Under the pieces are notes generated by a model. That model saw only the letters and a program-made list of their open reading frames with translations, searched no databases and had not been told where the DNA came from. From contig CBDCWW010000023.1 in NCBI GenBank assembly GCA_965223585.1, positions 124,001 through 188,000 on the forward strand: 64,000 nucleotides of DNA. The letters are read 5' to 3'. A program made the position numbers and the translations under genes. This document shows, one piece after another, positions 17,709 to 26,357 of the stretch; position 1 is the stretch's first letter, and each line of letters opens with the position of its first letter. Origin of the DNA: CBDCVN01 sp965223585. GTDB taxonomy: Bacteria; Deinococcota; Deinococci; Deinococcales; Trueperaceae.

Positions 17709-18629
17709 ATGAATTTAAATAAGGAGGAACGCTTAGAGCAAATACGCAATATTCTTATTGGCTCACAAATTGGCAACTTAGAGAAGAAATTAGCTTTCCT
17801 TGAAAAGGGTTTAGACGATGAGGGATTGAAAAAGCAGCTTGAGAGACGCCTAGATGATATTGAAAAGTTTATTTATGAAGAACTTAGTTCATTTAAGCAA
17901 CTTTTGGAGCTCGAGCAAGCAAAACATGAAAAAGTTGACGAAAGCTTGCAACAGTTGCAAACGACTTCCCCAAACTTGAGCATAGAACTTAGCAGGCTAG
18001 AAAAAAAAGATGTAGCCAACGAGAACTCAAAAAAGCAACTTGAGAGACGTATAAATGATCTTGAAAAGCTTATCTACAAGGAATTTGGTTCATTTAAGCA
18101 AATCTTGGGGTTTGAGCAAACGAAGTATGAAAAAGCTAATAAACACTTGCAGCAATTGCAAGAAACTTCCCAAGGTTTGAGTATAAAACTTAGCAAGCTA
18201 CAAGAGGAGGCTGTAGCTGATGAGAACTCAAAAAGGCAGTTTGAGAAGTTTATTAATGAGGAGCTAAGCTTATTTAAGCAACTTTTGGAGTTCGAGCAAG
18301 CAAAGCATGAAAAAGCTAATGAATACTTGCAGCAGTTGCAAGAAACTTCTCAAGATTTGAGCATAAAACTTAGTAAGCTGGAAAAGGAAGCTGAGCAAAG
18401 CCAAAATCTGCAATCTGGCGAGTTAACAGAAGTCAGAAAGCATATTAAATCGTTGAAATCAGACTTAGATCATCAAGAAATAGAAAACAAAAACGCCTAT
18501 GAGTATTTACATAAAAGTTTGCAAAAATATACTGAGTGGCGTGCAGAGTTAAGTGAACTCGAGCAAAAAACACTTAAGAATGAGCGAGTTTTACAAAAAA
18601 TGAGTCAATTTTACAAGAGTATTTACTAG
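17709..18629 (+). CDS. Coiled-coil protein, copy 1 (three internal repeats)
   Basis: I place the start at the ATG at 17709, preceded by AAGGAG; it aligns with the start of copy 2 at 18862. About 306 residues, almost entirely heptad-like, with no signal or membrane segment. Three degenerate repeats of about 60 residues each contain FKQLLEFEQAKHEKANEYLQQL and LSIKLSKLE. Copy 2 has a single repeat. The last residues (KMSQFYKSIY) diverge from copy 2 because of a frameshift: the homologous tail (AYSKGSSNNFQEFKEK) continues in another frame to about 18700. It heads the GTPase locus and is probably a structural or scaffold protein (inference). Confidence 0.65.
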   Translation: MNLNKEERLEQIRNILIGSQIGNLEKKLAFLEKGLDDEGLKKQLERRLDDIEKFIYEELSSFKQLLELEQAKHEKVDESLQQLQTTSPNLSIELSRLEKKDVANENSKKQLERRINDLEKLIYKEFGSFKQILGFEQTKYEKANKHLQQLQETSQGLSIKLSKLQEEAVADENSKRQFEKFINEELSLFKQLLEFEQAKHEKANEYLQQLQETSQDLSIKLSKLEKEAEQSQNLQSGELTEVRKHIKSLKSDLDHQEIENKNAYEYLHKSLQKYTEWRAELSELEQKTLKNERVLQKMSQFYKSIY

Positions 18630-18706
18630 CATATTCCAAAGGGTCATCTAACAACTTCCAAGAATTTAAAGAAAAAATGTTGGAAAATATTTGCTTCTTT
18701 CGATTG

Positions 18707-18751
18707 TTAGGAAACATTTTCAAGATTCACTTCTAAGTTTGTAGCTATCAT
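18707..18751 (-). pseudogene. Duplicated fragment of proA start
   Basis: The minus strand reads ATG then MIATNLEVNLENVS and a stop, against MVTTDLEVNLENIF in the real proA. The following promoter region with AACATAATGAACTTA is also duplicated. It shows that copy 2 of the coiled-coil gene arose by a tandem duplication that included the proA 5' end. Confidence 0.75.
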
Positions 18752-18861
18752 AGTATATAGTTTTAACATAATGAACTTATTGCTATCCCCTTAGAACAAT
18801 TGAGATGTTAAATATGTAAGCTGTAAAGTTGATAAATGTGCGGTGAAAAAAGCAGAAGATT

Positions 18862-19491
18862 ATGAACTTAAATAAGGAGGAACGGTTAGAACAAATACGC
18901 AATATTCTTATTGGCTCACAAATTGGCAGTTTAGAAGAGAAAGTCACTTGCCTTGAAAAAGATCTAGCTGATAAGAGTTCCCAAAGCCAGTTTGAGGAGC
19001 GCATAAATGAGCTTGAAAAGTTTATTTACGAGGAGATTAGTTCTCTTAAGCAGTTTTTAGGGCTCGAGCAAGCAAAACGTGAAAAGGCTGATGAGCACTT
19101 GCAGAAATTGCAAACAGCCTCTCAAGATTTGACTATGAGACTTAGTAAGCTGGAAAAGAAAGTTGAGCAAAGCCAAAATTTACAATCTAGTGAGCTAGCA
19201 GAAATTAGAGGGCATTTTAAATCCCTACAGTTAGGGCTAGGCTCTCAAGAAGTAGAAAATAAAAATACTTACGAACAATTACAAAAAGGTTTACAAGAAT
19301 ATGCTGATCAATGGAATTTAAAACTAAGTGAACTCGAGCAAAAAACATTAGGAAGCGATCAAGTTCTACAAAGGTTGATACTAGAGTACTCAAAACAATC
19401 ATCTAACGAGTTGGAGAAATTTAAAGAAGATGCATCTGAGTATAACAAAGCTCTAAAAAATCACTTTCTTACCCAGTTACACGAATTGTGA
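18862..19491 (+). CDS. Coiled-coil protein, copy 2 (single repeat)
   Basis: 209 residues, cytoplasmic and alpha-helical throughout. The first 22 residues (MNLNKEERLEQIRNILIGSQ onward) are identical to copy 1, and the Shine-Dalgarno-like AAGGAGG here is inside the coding sequence. One FLGLEQAKREKADEHLQKLQ repeat is followed by a tail ending in LEYSKQSSNELEKFKEDASEYNKALKNHF that copy 1 has lost by frameshift. Its stop overlaps the next small gene by four bases, so it belongs to the same operon as the membrane protein and GTPase. No catalytic motif. Confidence 0.68.
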   Translation: MNLNKEERLEQIRNILIGSQIGSLEEKVTCLEKDLADKSSQSQFEERINELEKFIYEEISSLKQFLGLEQAKREKADEHLQKLQTASQDLTMRLSKLEKKVEQSQNLQSSELAEIRGHFKSLQLGLGSQEVENKNTYEQLQKGLQEYADQWNLKLSELEQKTLGSDQVLQRLILEYSKQSSNELEKFKEDASEYNKALKNHFLTQLHEL

Positions 19492-19730
19492 CGGAACTCA
19501 AAAGACTTGAAGGTGAAATGCTGAGACGTGAAAAGAGTTTAAAGATCGATCTGTTGGAACAAATCCCTGAGGAGATTCGCCTCTATTGTGAAAGCTTAAA
19601 CATACAATCAGCAGAAAAGCCCTCTCAGGTATCTTTTGTAGTACGCTTATGGGTGTGGACTCGAGCAATAATTTTGAGGTTATGGAACTCACTGCTAAAT
19701 GGAAGAAAAAGAAAAGAAAATCACTTCTAA
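19488..19730 (+). CDS. Small linker protein with C-terminal hydrophobic/basic helix
   Basis: 80 residues from a GTG that overlaps the previous stop (GTGA). The N-terminal half is helical and charged (LKRLEGEMLRREKSLKIDLL); the C-terminal half has an amphipathic or membrane-interface stretch (VVRLWVWTRAIILRLWNSLL) ending in a basic tail. It overlaps the next gene by about 30 bases in another frame. The tight coupling on both sides argues that it is real. It may tether the coiled-coil protein to the membrane (inference). No family recognised. Confidence 0.55.
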   Translation: MTELKRLEGEMLRREKSLKIDLLEQIPEEIRLYCESLNIQSAEKPSQVSFVVRLWVWTRAIILRLWNSLLNGRKRKENHF

Positions 19731-21453
19731 TTCAAAATCACCTGAAGGTAGTGGGAATCTAGAGGTCTCCTCCCAAGAAACCATAAGCACTTCGGAGCTT
19801 GACGCCTTAATTTCGCTTCTAACTGGTGAGCAAAAAATAGAGCTAGAGAAACTTAGAGAAAATTTCAACGATCCTGAGCTTTTCACTGAGCGTATTAAGG
19901 AAACTTTACCTGAAGCTATAGCTAGACGTGGCAAGGATGATCAGTTATTTGCTCAACTTTTAGCCCCCACCATTGAAGAAACTATTGATTCATTAAGCAA
20001 ACAAGATCCCGATGCTTTAGCTGCAAAGATGTTACCTACAATTCGTCGCAGTGTCAGGCTTATTGTGCTTGAAACCTTTAATGATTTATTAACTAACTTA
20101 AACCGTATACTTGACCACAGTTTTAACTTGAGTTGGCGCTTAGAGGCATGGCGAACGGGCAGGCCTTTTAGTGAAATAGTCCTTGCTAAAACCCTTATTT
20201 ACCGTGTTGAACAGATCTTCCTCATTCACACTAAAACAGGAATTTTACTTAAACAAGTTATTATTGACAATGAGCAAGCAAGTGATGGGGACCTGATTTC
20301 AGGAATGCTTACTGCCATTCGGGACTTCGTACACCACTCTTTTGAGGTAGAACCAAGTGAAACTTTAAGCAATTTCAAAGTAGGAGAATTGTCAGTTCTT
20401 ATAGAGCAAGATGAAGAAGTATTTATTGCAGCAGTTGTACGTGGTCTTGTACCTGCTGAATTAAATGACAATTTGCAGCGCACTGCTTCACTTTTGCAAA
20501 TGCGCTTTGGTAAGGATCTTAAAGACTTTACTGGTGACACTACCCCTTTTGGAGAAGCTGAGGGCCCCTTAAAAGCCTGCTTAACTTCAAATTTTGCGAA
20601 ACCAGCTAGTCGGCCTAATTTTATGTTGTGGATAGCATTAGCTTTTATTAGCATTTTTCTATTAACTCTCAGCGTCAGTGAAATTTTGCGCAATTACAAT
20701 TGGTCACAGGCCTTAAATGCCCTTGAAGGTAAGGGGGGAATTGTTGTTACCAAAGCTAAAAGAACTTGGAATACTTACCAACTTAGAGGTTTACTAGATC
20801 CTCTAGCTGAAAGGCCTAGTGACATTTTATTAGCTTATGGCATAAATCCAGATAGGATTAGAGATTCTTGGGAGGCTTATCACACACTTGATGAGACTAT
20901 TATACTAAAGCGAGTTAAGCAAGCCATTAAACCGCCGCCAAGTGTAACTTTGTCCTTACAAGATGGCATACTTAAGTTAACAGGTAGTGTTTCTAATTCT
21001 TGGCGAGAGGTTGCTCTGCAAACAACCCAGAAAATAATAGGTATTGAGAGGGTTGATACTTCAGAATTGTATAGTAATCAACAATTAGATTTTAATGCGC
21101 TTATTCAAAATCTAGAATCAGAACAGCTCTACTTTAAAGAAAAAAGTGATGTCTTAATTGAAGGTCAAGAAGACACCCTTAACTTAATCAAGCAAAATTT
21201 TATTAATTTACATAGCCAGAGCTTATCTTTAGGATATGATGTAGAAGTGCTTGCCATTGGTTATGGTGATGATTTCAATTGTAAATATAGAGGACGTGCA
21301 CTTGCTGTAGCTCGAGCTTGGCATGTTCTTGAAAATATAACAGAGGATTTGCCAATCAAGCTAAACATCAGAATTCTAGGTTTAGATTCAATGCCAGAAT
21401 ATAACGAAGAATCTAGCAAAGTTGGCAAAGTATCTTTTAAGGTAAGTTTCTAG
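19699..21453 (+). CDS. Membrane protein with BON and OmpA-like C-terminal domains
   Basis: 584 residues. The N-terminal 300 residues are cytoplasmic and mostly helical. One membrane segment lies near 311-331 (MLWIALAFISIFLLTLSVSE). After it come a BON-like module (SVTLSLQDGILKLTGSVSNS, about 415-460) and a domain resembling OmpA peptidoglycan-binding modules (EVLAIGYGDDFN ... RGRALAVARA, about 500-560). It lies directly before a Ras-like GTPase (2-base gap) and after the coiled-coil genes. Similar GTPase/OmpA-type pairings exist in other bacteria (recollection). A role as a membrane anchor or effector of the GTPase is inferred. Confidence 0.6.
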   Translation: MEEKEKKITSNSKSPEGSGNLEVSSQETISTSELDALISLLTGEQKIELEKLRENFNDPELFTERIKETLPEAIARRGKDDQLFAQLLAPTIEETIDSLSKQDPDALAAKMLPTIRRSVRLIVLETFNDLLTNLNRILDHSFNLSWRLEAWRTGRPFSEIVLAKTLIYRVEQIFLIHTKTGILLKQVIIDNEQASDGDLISGMLTAIRDFVHHSFEVEPSETLSNFKVGELSVLIEQDEEVFIAAVVRGLVPAELNDNLQRTASLLQMRFGKDLKDFTGDTTPFGEAEGPLKACLTSNFAKPASRPNFMLWIALAFISIFLLTLSVSEILRNYNWSQALNALEGKGGIVVTKAKRTWNTYQLRGLLDPLAERPSDILLAYGINPDRIRDSWEAYHTLDETIILKRVKQAIKPPPSVTLSLQDGILKLTGSVSNSWREVALQTTQKIIGIERVDTSELYSNQQLDFNALIQNLESEQLYFKEKSDVLIEGQEDTLNLIKQNFINLHSQSLSLGYDVEVLAIGYGDDFNCKYRGRALAVARAWHVLENITEDLPIKLNIRILGLDSMPEYNEESSKVGKVSFKVSF

Positions 21454-21455
21454 CA

Positions 21456-21959
21456 ATGATACAGAAAAAAATTTGTATGCTAGGGTCCTTTGCTGTAGGG
21501 AAAACGAGTTTAGTAGCCCGCTATGTACGTAGCATTTTTTCTGAAAAGTATCACTCAACTATAGGGGTGAAAATAGATAAAAAGGCCGTTAGAATAGACG
21601 AAAATACTATTAACCTCATTCTTTGGGATCTTTATGGAGAAGATAAATTTCAGCAAATGCAAACTTCATACTTACGTGGTGCTTCAGGGTATTTTCTTGT
21701 TACTGATGGAACAAGAGCCAGCACTATAGACACTGCTATCAGCTTACAAGATCGTACCAAACTTACCATTGGAGACATACCTTTTATTATGCTTGTTAAT
21801 AAAGCTGATCTTAAAGAACAGTGGGAGGTAAACGATGATATACTTGCCCCTCTTATTGATAGAGGTTGGACCATTTTAGAAACAAGTGCCAAAACAGGCC
21901 AAAATGTTGAGGAGGCTTTTCAAGAACTTGCTAGAAGAATCATGCTACACACGAGTTGA
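21456..21959 (+). CDS. Ras-like small GTPase (prokaryotic Rup type)
   Basis: 167 residues, a complete minimal GTPase. P-loop GSFAVGKTS at 11-19, switch I Thr in HSTIGV near 35, DLYGED in place of DTAGQE at switch II, NKAD near 112 (not the TKRD of MglA), and ETSAK near 144. It has no CAAX or other lipid signal. Such Ras-superfamily proteins occur sporadically in bacteria and were grouped as Rup families; their functions are mostly unknown. It ends the operon behind the BON/OmpA-like membrane protein, which may be its partner. The Gln-to-Glu/Asp change at the switch II catalytic position would lower intrinsic hydrolysis, suggesting a need for a GAP (inference). Confidence 0.85.
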   Translation: MIQKKICMLGSFAVGKTSLVARYVRSIFSEKYHSTIGVKIDKKAVRIDENTINLILWDLYGEDKFQQMQTSYLRGASGYFLVTDGTRASTIDTAISLQDRTKLTIGDIPFIMLVNKADLKEQWEVNDDILAPLIDRGWTILETSAKTGQNVEEAFQELARRIMLHTS

Positions 21960-22039
21960 GAGTGAATATATAGTCTGTAAAAGATCAAAACTTCAAGGTT
22001 TTCCAAGCATTATTTAGACTCTGCCTAGGAGAGCTATAT

Positions 22040-22092
22040 TTGGACGCTCTGCGTCCTATAAGCAATTGGAGCAAAGGACGCAGAGCATCCAA
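22040..22092. repeat. Long bipartite inverted repeat before mqnB
   Basis: Two 18-bp arms (TTGGACGCTCTGCGTCCT and AGGACGCAGAGCATCCAA) pair with one mismatch around a 17-nt loop. Each arm is itself a small hairpin: GGACGC-TCT-GCGTCC is perfect. It is GC-rich in an AT-rich region and has no T tract, so it is not a simple terminator. A REP-like element or an attenuator overlapping the mqnB leader are possible readings. Confidence 0.55.
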
Positions 22093-22095
22093 GGT

Positions 22096-22824
22096 ATGTG
22101 TTCCGAAACAGAGTCTGGGAACAAGTTGATAACACAAGATCTTTTTATTACAGCAACTAAACTAGAAGCTAGCCCTTTACATAAGCATGCTAAATGTATG
22201 CCGCTTGATTTCCCTTTGGGAAACCTTTATAGTTGTAATTGCCAAAATAAAAACTTTTACCTTGTTCATAGTGGTGTTGGTAAAGTTAATACTGCTGCAA
22301 CTTTGGCCTTAGCTATAGTTCAGCTAAAACCTAAAAGTGTTATTCAATTTGGTATAGGTGGGGCTTTTTTAGGAGCGTTCTTAGCAATTGGTCATTTAGC
22401 AATAGCCACTTATGAAATACATCTCGATTCAGGTATTAGGCTAAAAAATGGTTGGCAAGGTATGCAAGCTCTTGGGTTCCCGCTTATTGAAGGGAAAACG
22501 AATTTTTACAACAAGATACCCACAAATAACAAGCTAACTGATAGAGTGCAACAATTAACAGGAGCTGTACCTTGTATTTTTGGTACTAGTGAGGTGATTA
22601 CTGGCAGTTTTGAGGAGGCTGAAGTATTACAGGAACGTTTTGATGTTAGCATTGAATCTATGGAAGGTGCTGCTGCTGCTCAAGTATGCATGGCATTAGG
22701 AGCACCCTTTGCAGAACTCAGAAGTGTTAGTAACATTGTAGGTGAAAGTAACAAAGCCGCTTGGGATATCCCAACAGCTATAAAAAAAGTAAATGAAGCT
22801 ATAAAGAAATTGTTAGAGGATTGA
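22096..22824 (+). CDS. mqnB: Futalosine hydrolase
   Basis: About 242 residues, nucleosidase fold of the MTA/SAH nucleosidase superfamily. GVGKVNTAATLAL near the start, FGIGGAF, then SIESMEGAAAAQVC near 195 and SVSNIVGESNKAAWDIPTAI near 222; the last motif is characteristic of MqnB, which releases hypoxanthine from futalosine in menaquinone synthesis. The start is uncertain: an ATG at 22096 lies just after a hairpin, an upstream in-frame ATG at 22066 lies inside it, and a TTG at 22126 would start at LITQDLFITATKLEA, closest to other family members. Its stop overlaps the next gene. Confidence 0.82.
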   Translation: MCSETESGNKLITQDLFITATKLEASPLHKHAKCMPLDFPLGNLYSCNCQNKNFYLVHSGVGKVNTAATLALAIVQLKPKSVIQFGIGGAFLGAFLAIGHLAIATYEIHLDSGIRLKNGWQGMQALGFPLIEGKTNFYNKIPTNNKLTDRVQQLTGAVPCIFGTSEVITGSFEEAEVLQERFDVSIESMEGAAAAQVCMALGAPFAELRSVSNIVGESNKAAWDIPTAIKKVNEAIKKLLED

Positions 22825-23138
22825 TGCAAGGTTTTCGAGAAAAAGTTTTGTCTATAGTGAAACAAATCCCTGAGGGTCAAGTTGCCACCTATGGGCAAAT
22901 CGCTCTTTTAGCAGGACATCCCAGTGCTGCTAGACAAGTGGGTATGATTATGCATGGTCTAAAAGAAAGTGAATTACCTTGGCACCGAGTTGTTAATGCT
23001 AAAGGAGGTATTTCCACTTATCGGGTGGGCTTTGGTGATTTGCAACTTAAACTTTTAGAAGCCGAAGGGGTTAAGTTTAGTACAAAAGGGTTTTGTAATT
23101 TGGAAACATATCAATGGCAATATGATAGCTTGAGTTAG
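22824..23138 (+). CDS. Alkyltransferase-like (ATL) DNA repair protein
   Basis: 104 residues, equal to the DNA-binding domain of O6-methylguanine methyltransferase. VATYGQIALLAGHPSAARQVG carries the helix-turn-helix and Arg finger. The active-site PCHR motif is PWHRV (ELPWHRVV near 54): Trp replaces the alkyl-accepting Cys, so it cannot transfer alkyl groups itself. ATL proteins bind O6-alkylguanine and hand it to nucleotide excision repair. The ATG overlaps the mqnB stop (ATGA), so the two genes are coupled. Confidence 0.88.
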   Translation: MQGFREKVLSIVKQIPEGQVATYGQIALLAGHPSAARQVGMIMHGLKESELPWHRVVNAKGGISTYRVGFGDLQLKLLEAEGVKFSTKGFCNLETYQWQYDSLS

Positions 23139-23152
23139 AGGCATCCTAAAAT

Positions 23153-25102
23153 TCACCGATATTGAAGCTCGTAAAGCCTACGGTAATAACCGTCTTGCTT
23201 TAAAAGTTCAAAGTGATTACCTCTTTCGATTAATTTCCCTTTCCGCATAACCATAATTCTATTGACATCTTGAATTGTAGAAAGTCTATGGGCAATTACA
23301 ATGCTTGTACGGCCCTGCATGAGTTTCTTAAGAGCATCTTGTATAAGCTCTTCAGTTTCAGTGTCTATGTTTGCTGTCGCTTCATCTAGAACTAAAAGAA
23401 TATCAGGGTTTTGTACTAGCGCCCTTGCAAAAGCTATAAGCTGTTTTTGTCCTGTTGAAAAACCTGCACCGCGCTCGAGCACCTCAGTATTATACCCATC
23501 AGGTAAACGATTAATAAACTCATGAGCATTTACAAACTTAGCAGCCTCAATAACTCTGTCTAAGGCTATAGAATCATCATTTAAAGTTATGTTGCTCTTA
23601 ATAGTGCCACTAAATAAGAAAGGGTCTTGTAAAACTATACCAATATGCTTGCGGAGTTCGACTTGCTCATAATCGCGTACATCTTTCCCATCAATTTTAA
23701 CACTGCCACGCTGGACATCGTAAAAACGACTAACCAGACTAATGATAGTGGTTTTACCTGCACCTGTATGCCCTACAAAAGCTACTGATTCGCCGGGGGC
23801 TACTTTAAAGCTTACCTCACGCAGTACCCAATCCTCCTTGTCATAAGCAAACCAAACGTCTTCAAAAACAACTTCGCCACGAAAGCTAGTCTCAAACTGT
23901 GTAGGTTCAGGTTTATTGACTATAGCCTCTTCTGTATCTAGCAGTCCGAATATGCGCTCACAAGAGGCCATGGCTGCCTGCATAATATTGTATTTATCGG
24001 ATAAATCCTGAATAGGGCGAAAAAACATATTAGAATAAAACAAAAAAGAAGTTAATACACCAATGGTTATAGTACTGCTTACACCATCATCTAGGGCCTG
24101 TACTCCGTAAAAAAGAATTAAAACTGTAGCAAGTCCACCAACCATCTTAACTGTAGGCCAAAAAAGACTAAACCAACGCACTTGTTCTATATAAGCCTCT
24201 AATAAGTCAAGATTTATTTTATCAAATTTTTGCTGATTCCTGCTTTCACGGTTGAAAAGCTGTACTGTTTTCATACCCGTTAGGTTTTCCTGCAGGTAAG
24301 TATTGGATTGAGAAAGGCGTAAACGCACAACACGGTAGGCATCGCGTAAACGAGAGCGTAAGAAGTTAAGGCTTAAAAAAAGTAAGGGCATAACAGCTAA
24401 AGTAACTAAGGTTAACTGCCAATTAATTCTAAACATATAGATCATAATGCCTATCATGAGGCCAACATCAGCAATGAGGCCAACTACCCCATCAGAAATC
24501 ATCCGTTGGATAGCCTCAGTATCGCTAGTAATGCGGGTCATAAGGCGGCCTACAGGTGTGCGGTCAAAAAAACCTAGATGAAGCCTTTGAATCTTGGCAA
24601 AGATCTCTTTGCGAATATCATAAATGACATACTGTCCTAGCCAAGAGATCAAATAAGTGTAACCATAGCGCAAGGCAAAGCTTACTAACCTAAGTACAAA
24701 GTAAACTACCAGTAAAAGGACAAGGCCATTAAACCTTGCTTCAATTTGCATGCCAGAAAAAGGTTCTGTGGTGGGGTTAATGTAACGATCAATTGAAAGC
24801 TGCATTAAGTAAGGGAAGATAGGTACTATAGCGCTGTACAACCCTAGCAATAATATGGCTAAGAGAGTTTGTTTTACATAAGGACGCAAATGCTTAAGTA
24901 AACGCCCCATGATCTGTCTATCAAAAGCTTTTTTAAAAGCCTCGCCATCTTCGTCCAAATTACCTTCACTACGAAAATTTTTACGTTTTTTATTACGCAA
25001 TTCTCGATACTGATGCTTAACTTCGTTGATGTCATAGCTAGAGTCTGACATGTCAGTAATGTCAGTAAGTGCATCTTTAAAATGACTTTTAGTTTCAGAC
25101 AT
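23153..25102 (-). CDS. ABC exporter, fused permease-ATPase (MsbA-like)
   Basis: About 649 residues from the ATG at 25102; an in-frame start 6 codons earlier is possible. A charged N-terminal region of about 85 residues precedes six membrane segments (from LLAILLLGLYSAIVPIFPYL), with the coupling motif FDRTPVGRLMTRITSDTEAI. The ATPase has Walker A GHTGAGKTT, Q-loop ...GIVLQDPFLFSG, signature FSTGQKQLIAFARAL, Walker B ILLVLDEAT and the His switch IVIAHRLST. The signature is FSTGQ rather than LSGGQ, a common variation in one half of heterodimeric or lipid exporters. Substrate unknown; it acts as a dimer in the inner membrane. Confidence 0.88.
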   Translation of the reverse strand: MSETKSHFKDALTDITDMSDSSYDINEVKHQYRELRNKKRKNFRSEGNLDEDGEAFKKAFDRQIMGRLLKHLRPYVKQTLLAILLLGLYSAIVPIFPYLMQLSIDRYINPTTEPFSGMQIEARFNGLVLLLVVYFVLRLVSFALRYGYTYLISWLGQYVIYDIRKEIFAKIQRLHLGFFDRTPVGRLMTRITSDTEAIQRMISDGVVGLIADVGLMIGIMIYMFRINWQLTLVTLAVMPLLFLSLNFLRSRLRDAYRVVRLRLSQSNTYLQENLTGMKTVQLFNRESRNQQKFDKINLDLLEAYIEQVRWFSLFWPTVKMVGGLATVLILFYGVQALDDGVSSTITIGVLTSFLFYSNMFFRPIQDLSDKYNIMQAAMASCERIFGLLDTEEAIVNKPEPTQFETSFRGEVVFEDVWFAYDKEDWVLREVSFKVAPGESVAFVGHTGAGKTTIISLVSRFYDVQRGSVKIDGKDVRDYEQVELRKHIGIVLQDPFLFSGTIKSNITLNDDSIALDRVIEAAKFVNAHEFINRLPDGYNTEVLERGAGFSTGQKQLIAFARALVQNPDILLVLDEATANIDTETEELIQDALKKLMQGRTSIVIAHRLSTIQDVNRIMVMRKGKLIERGNHFELLKQDGYYRRLYELQYR

Positions 25103-25176
25103 AATCCACAATCTTATCATGTCTGCTTATTTAACTATGTGTATGGACTTTACTGTCTCTCCGCACTGTAAATAAA

Positions 25177-26343
25177 TTAAATTGCTTTATTTAAGCAAGC
25201 TATTACTTCATCTACATCACCTTTAGTAATAATTAAAGGAGGCACAAAGCGAAGTACTGTTGCTCCAGCATTTATTGTAAGTACTCCTTCTGCCCTAAGA
25301 GCCTTTATGTAAGGGGCTACTTTCTCTTTAAACTCTACTCCAATCATAAGGCCAAGCCCCCGCACACTGCGTATTTTTGGTGAGTTCAATTGAGTTAATT
25401 TTTCTTGAAAGTAATTACCTACTTCTCCAGCATTGTCTATTAGATTGTTGGTTTCTATTTCTTCTAAAACAGCTAAAGCAGCAGCTGAGGCTAAAGCGCT
25501 ACCTCCAAAAGTGGTGCCGTGACCACCTTTAGGCATTTTTAATGCTACATCTTCAGTCATGAGTAGCACTCCTATAGGAAAACCAGCGCCTAGCCCTTTG
25601 GCAAGCGTCACCATATCAGGATTTATGTCAAAGTGCTCACAAGCTAAAAATTTGCCTGTGCGTCCCACACCCGATTGTATCTCATCCATGATTAATAAAG
25701 CACCACGTGCTTGGGTAATTTCCCTTGCTGCTTGTAAAAAATCTTTTTGAGCTATATGCATGCCTCCTTCACCTTGAACAGGCTCGAGGAAAACCGCTGC
25801 TGTTTCTGTTGTTACAGCTTTATCAAGCTCTTCTATATCGTTAAATTTAATAAAATCTGCTTCATACCTTAAAGGTTTGAAGGGATCTTTGTATTTCTTT
25901 TCCCATGTTATAGATAAAGCACCCATAGTTCTGCCCGAGAAGCCACGTTTTGCAGCTACAAATTTGCTTCTGTTTGTAGCTGCTCGAGCCCATTTCAAAG
26001 CAGCCTCATTGACCTCAGAGCCAGAGTTAGCCATAAAAACTCGCTTTAAGTTCATACTTTGAGGCATAAAATCCATAAGCTTTTCATAAAAGGCCACTCG
26101 CATGTCATTAGCATGCATTTGCGAACAGACAATTAAACACTTTGCTTGCTCAGCAATAGCATTTGCCAAGCGCTCGTTGGCATGCCCTATACTAGCAACA
26201 GCAATCCCAGCTAAACAATCAATGTACTTATTGCCATCAGCATCATAAACTTTTATTCCCTTGCCATGAGTAAGTACCAGATCTGGATTCCACAAACCTG
26301 AGTTGTACTTAGAATCACGTTCAAGAATATCTTGACTTTTCAT
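25177..26343 (-). CDS. lysJ: Class III aminotransferase, LysJ/ArgD type
   Basis: 388 residues. PLP-enzyme motifs: GIAVASIGHANERL near 46, ANSGSEVNEAALKWAR near 104, MDEIQSGVGRTGKF near 215, the PLP Lys in TLAKGLGAGFPIG near 243, and GTTFGGSALASAAALAV near 275. In Thermus and Deinococcus the LysW-dependent route uses LysJ to aminate LysW-gamma-aminoadipate semialdehyde, and in arginine synthesis ArgD acts on acetylornithine. The nearby lysZ favours LysJ. Two small membrane-protein genes lie between this gene and lysZ, all on the same strand. Confidence 0.82.
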   Translation of the reverse strand: MKSQDILERDSKYNSGLWNPDLVLTHGKGIKVYDADGNKYIDCLAGIAVASIGHANERLANAIAEQAKCLIVCSQMHANDMRVAFYEKLMDFMPQSMNLKRVFMANSGSEVNEAALKWARAATNRSKFVAAKRGFSGRTMGALSITWEKKYKDPFKPLRYEADFIKFNDIEELDKAVTTETAAVFLEPVQGEGGMHIAQKDFLQAAREITQARGALLIMDEIQSGVGRTGKFLACEHFDINPDMVTLAKGLGAGFPIGVLLMTEDVALKMPKGGHGTTFGGSALASAAALAVLEEIETNNLIDNAGEVGNYFQEKLTQLNSPKIRSVRGLGLMIGVEFKEKVAPYIKALRAEGVLTINAGATVLRFVPPLIITKGDVDEVIACLNKAI

Positions 26344-26357
26344 CCTAAATTCCTTAT

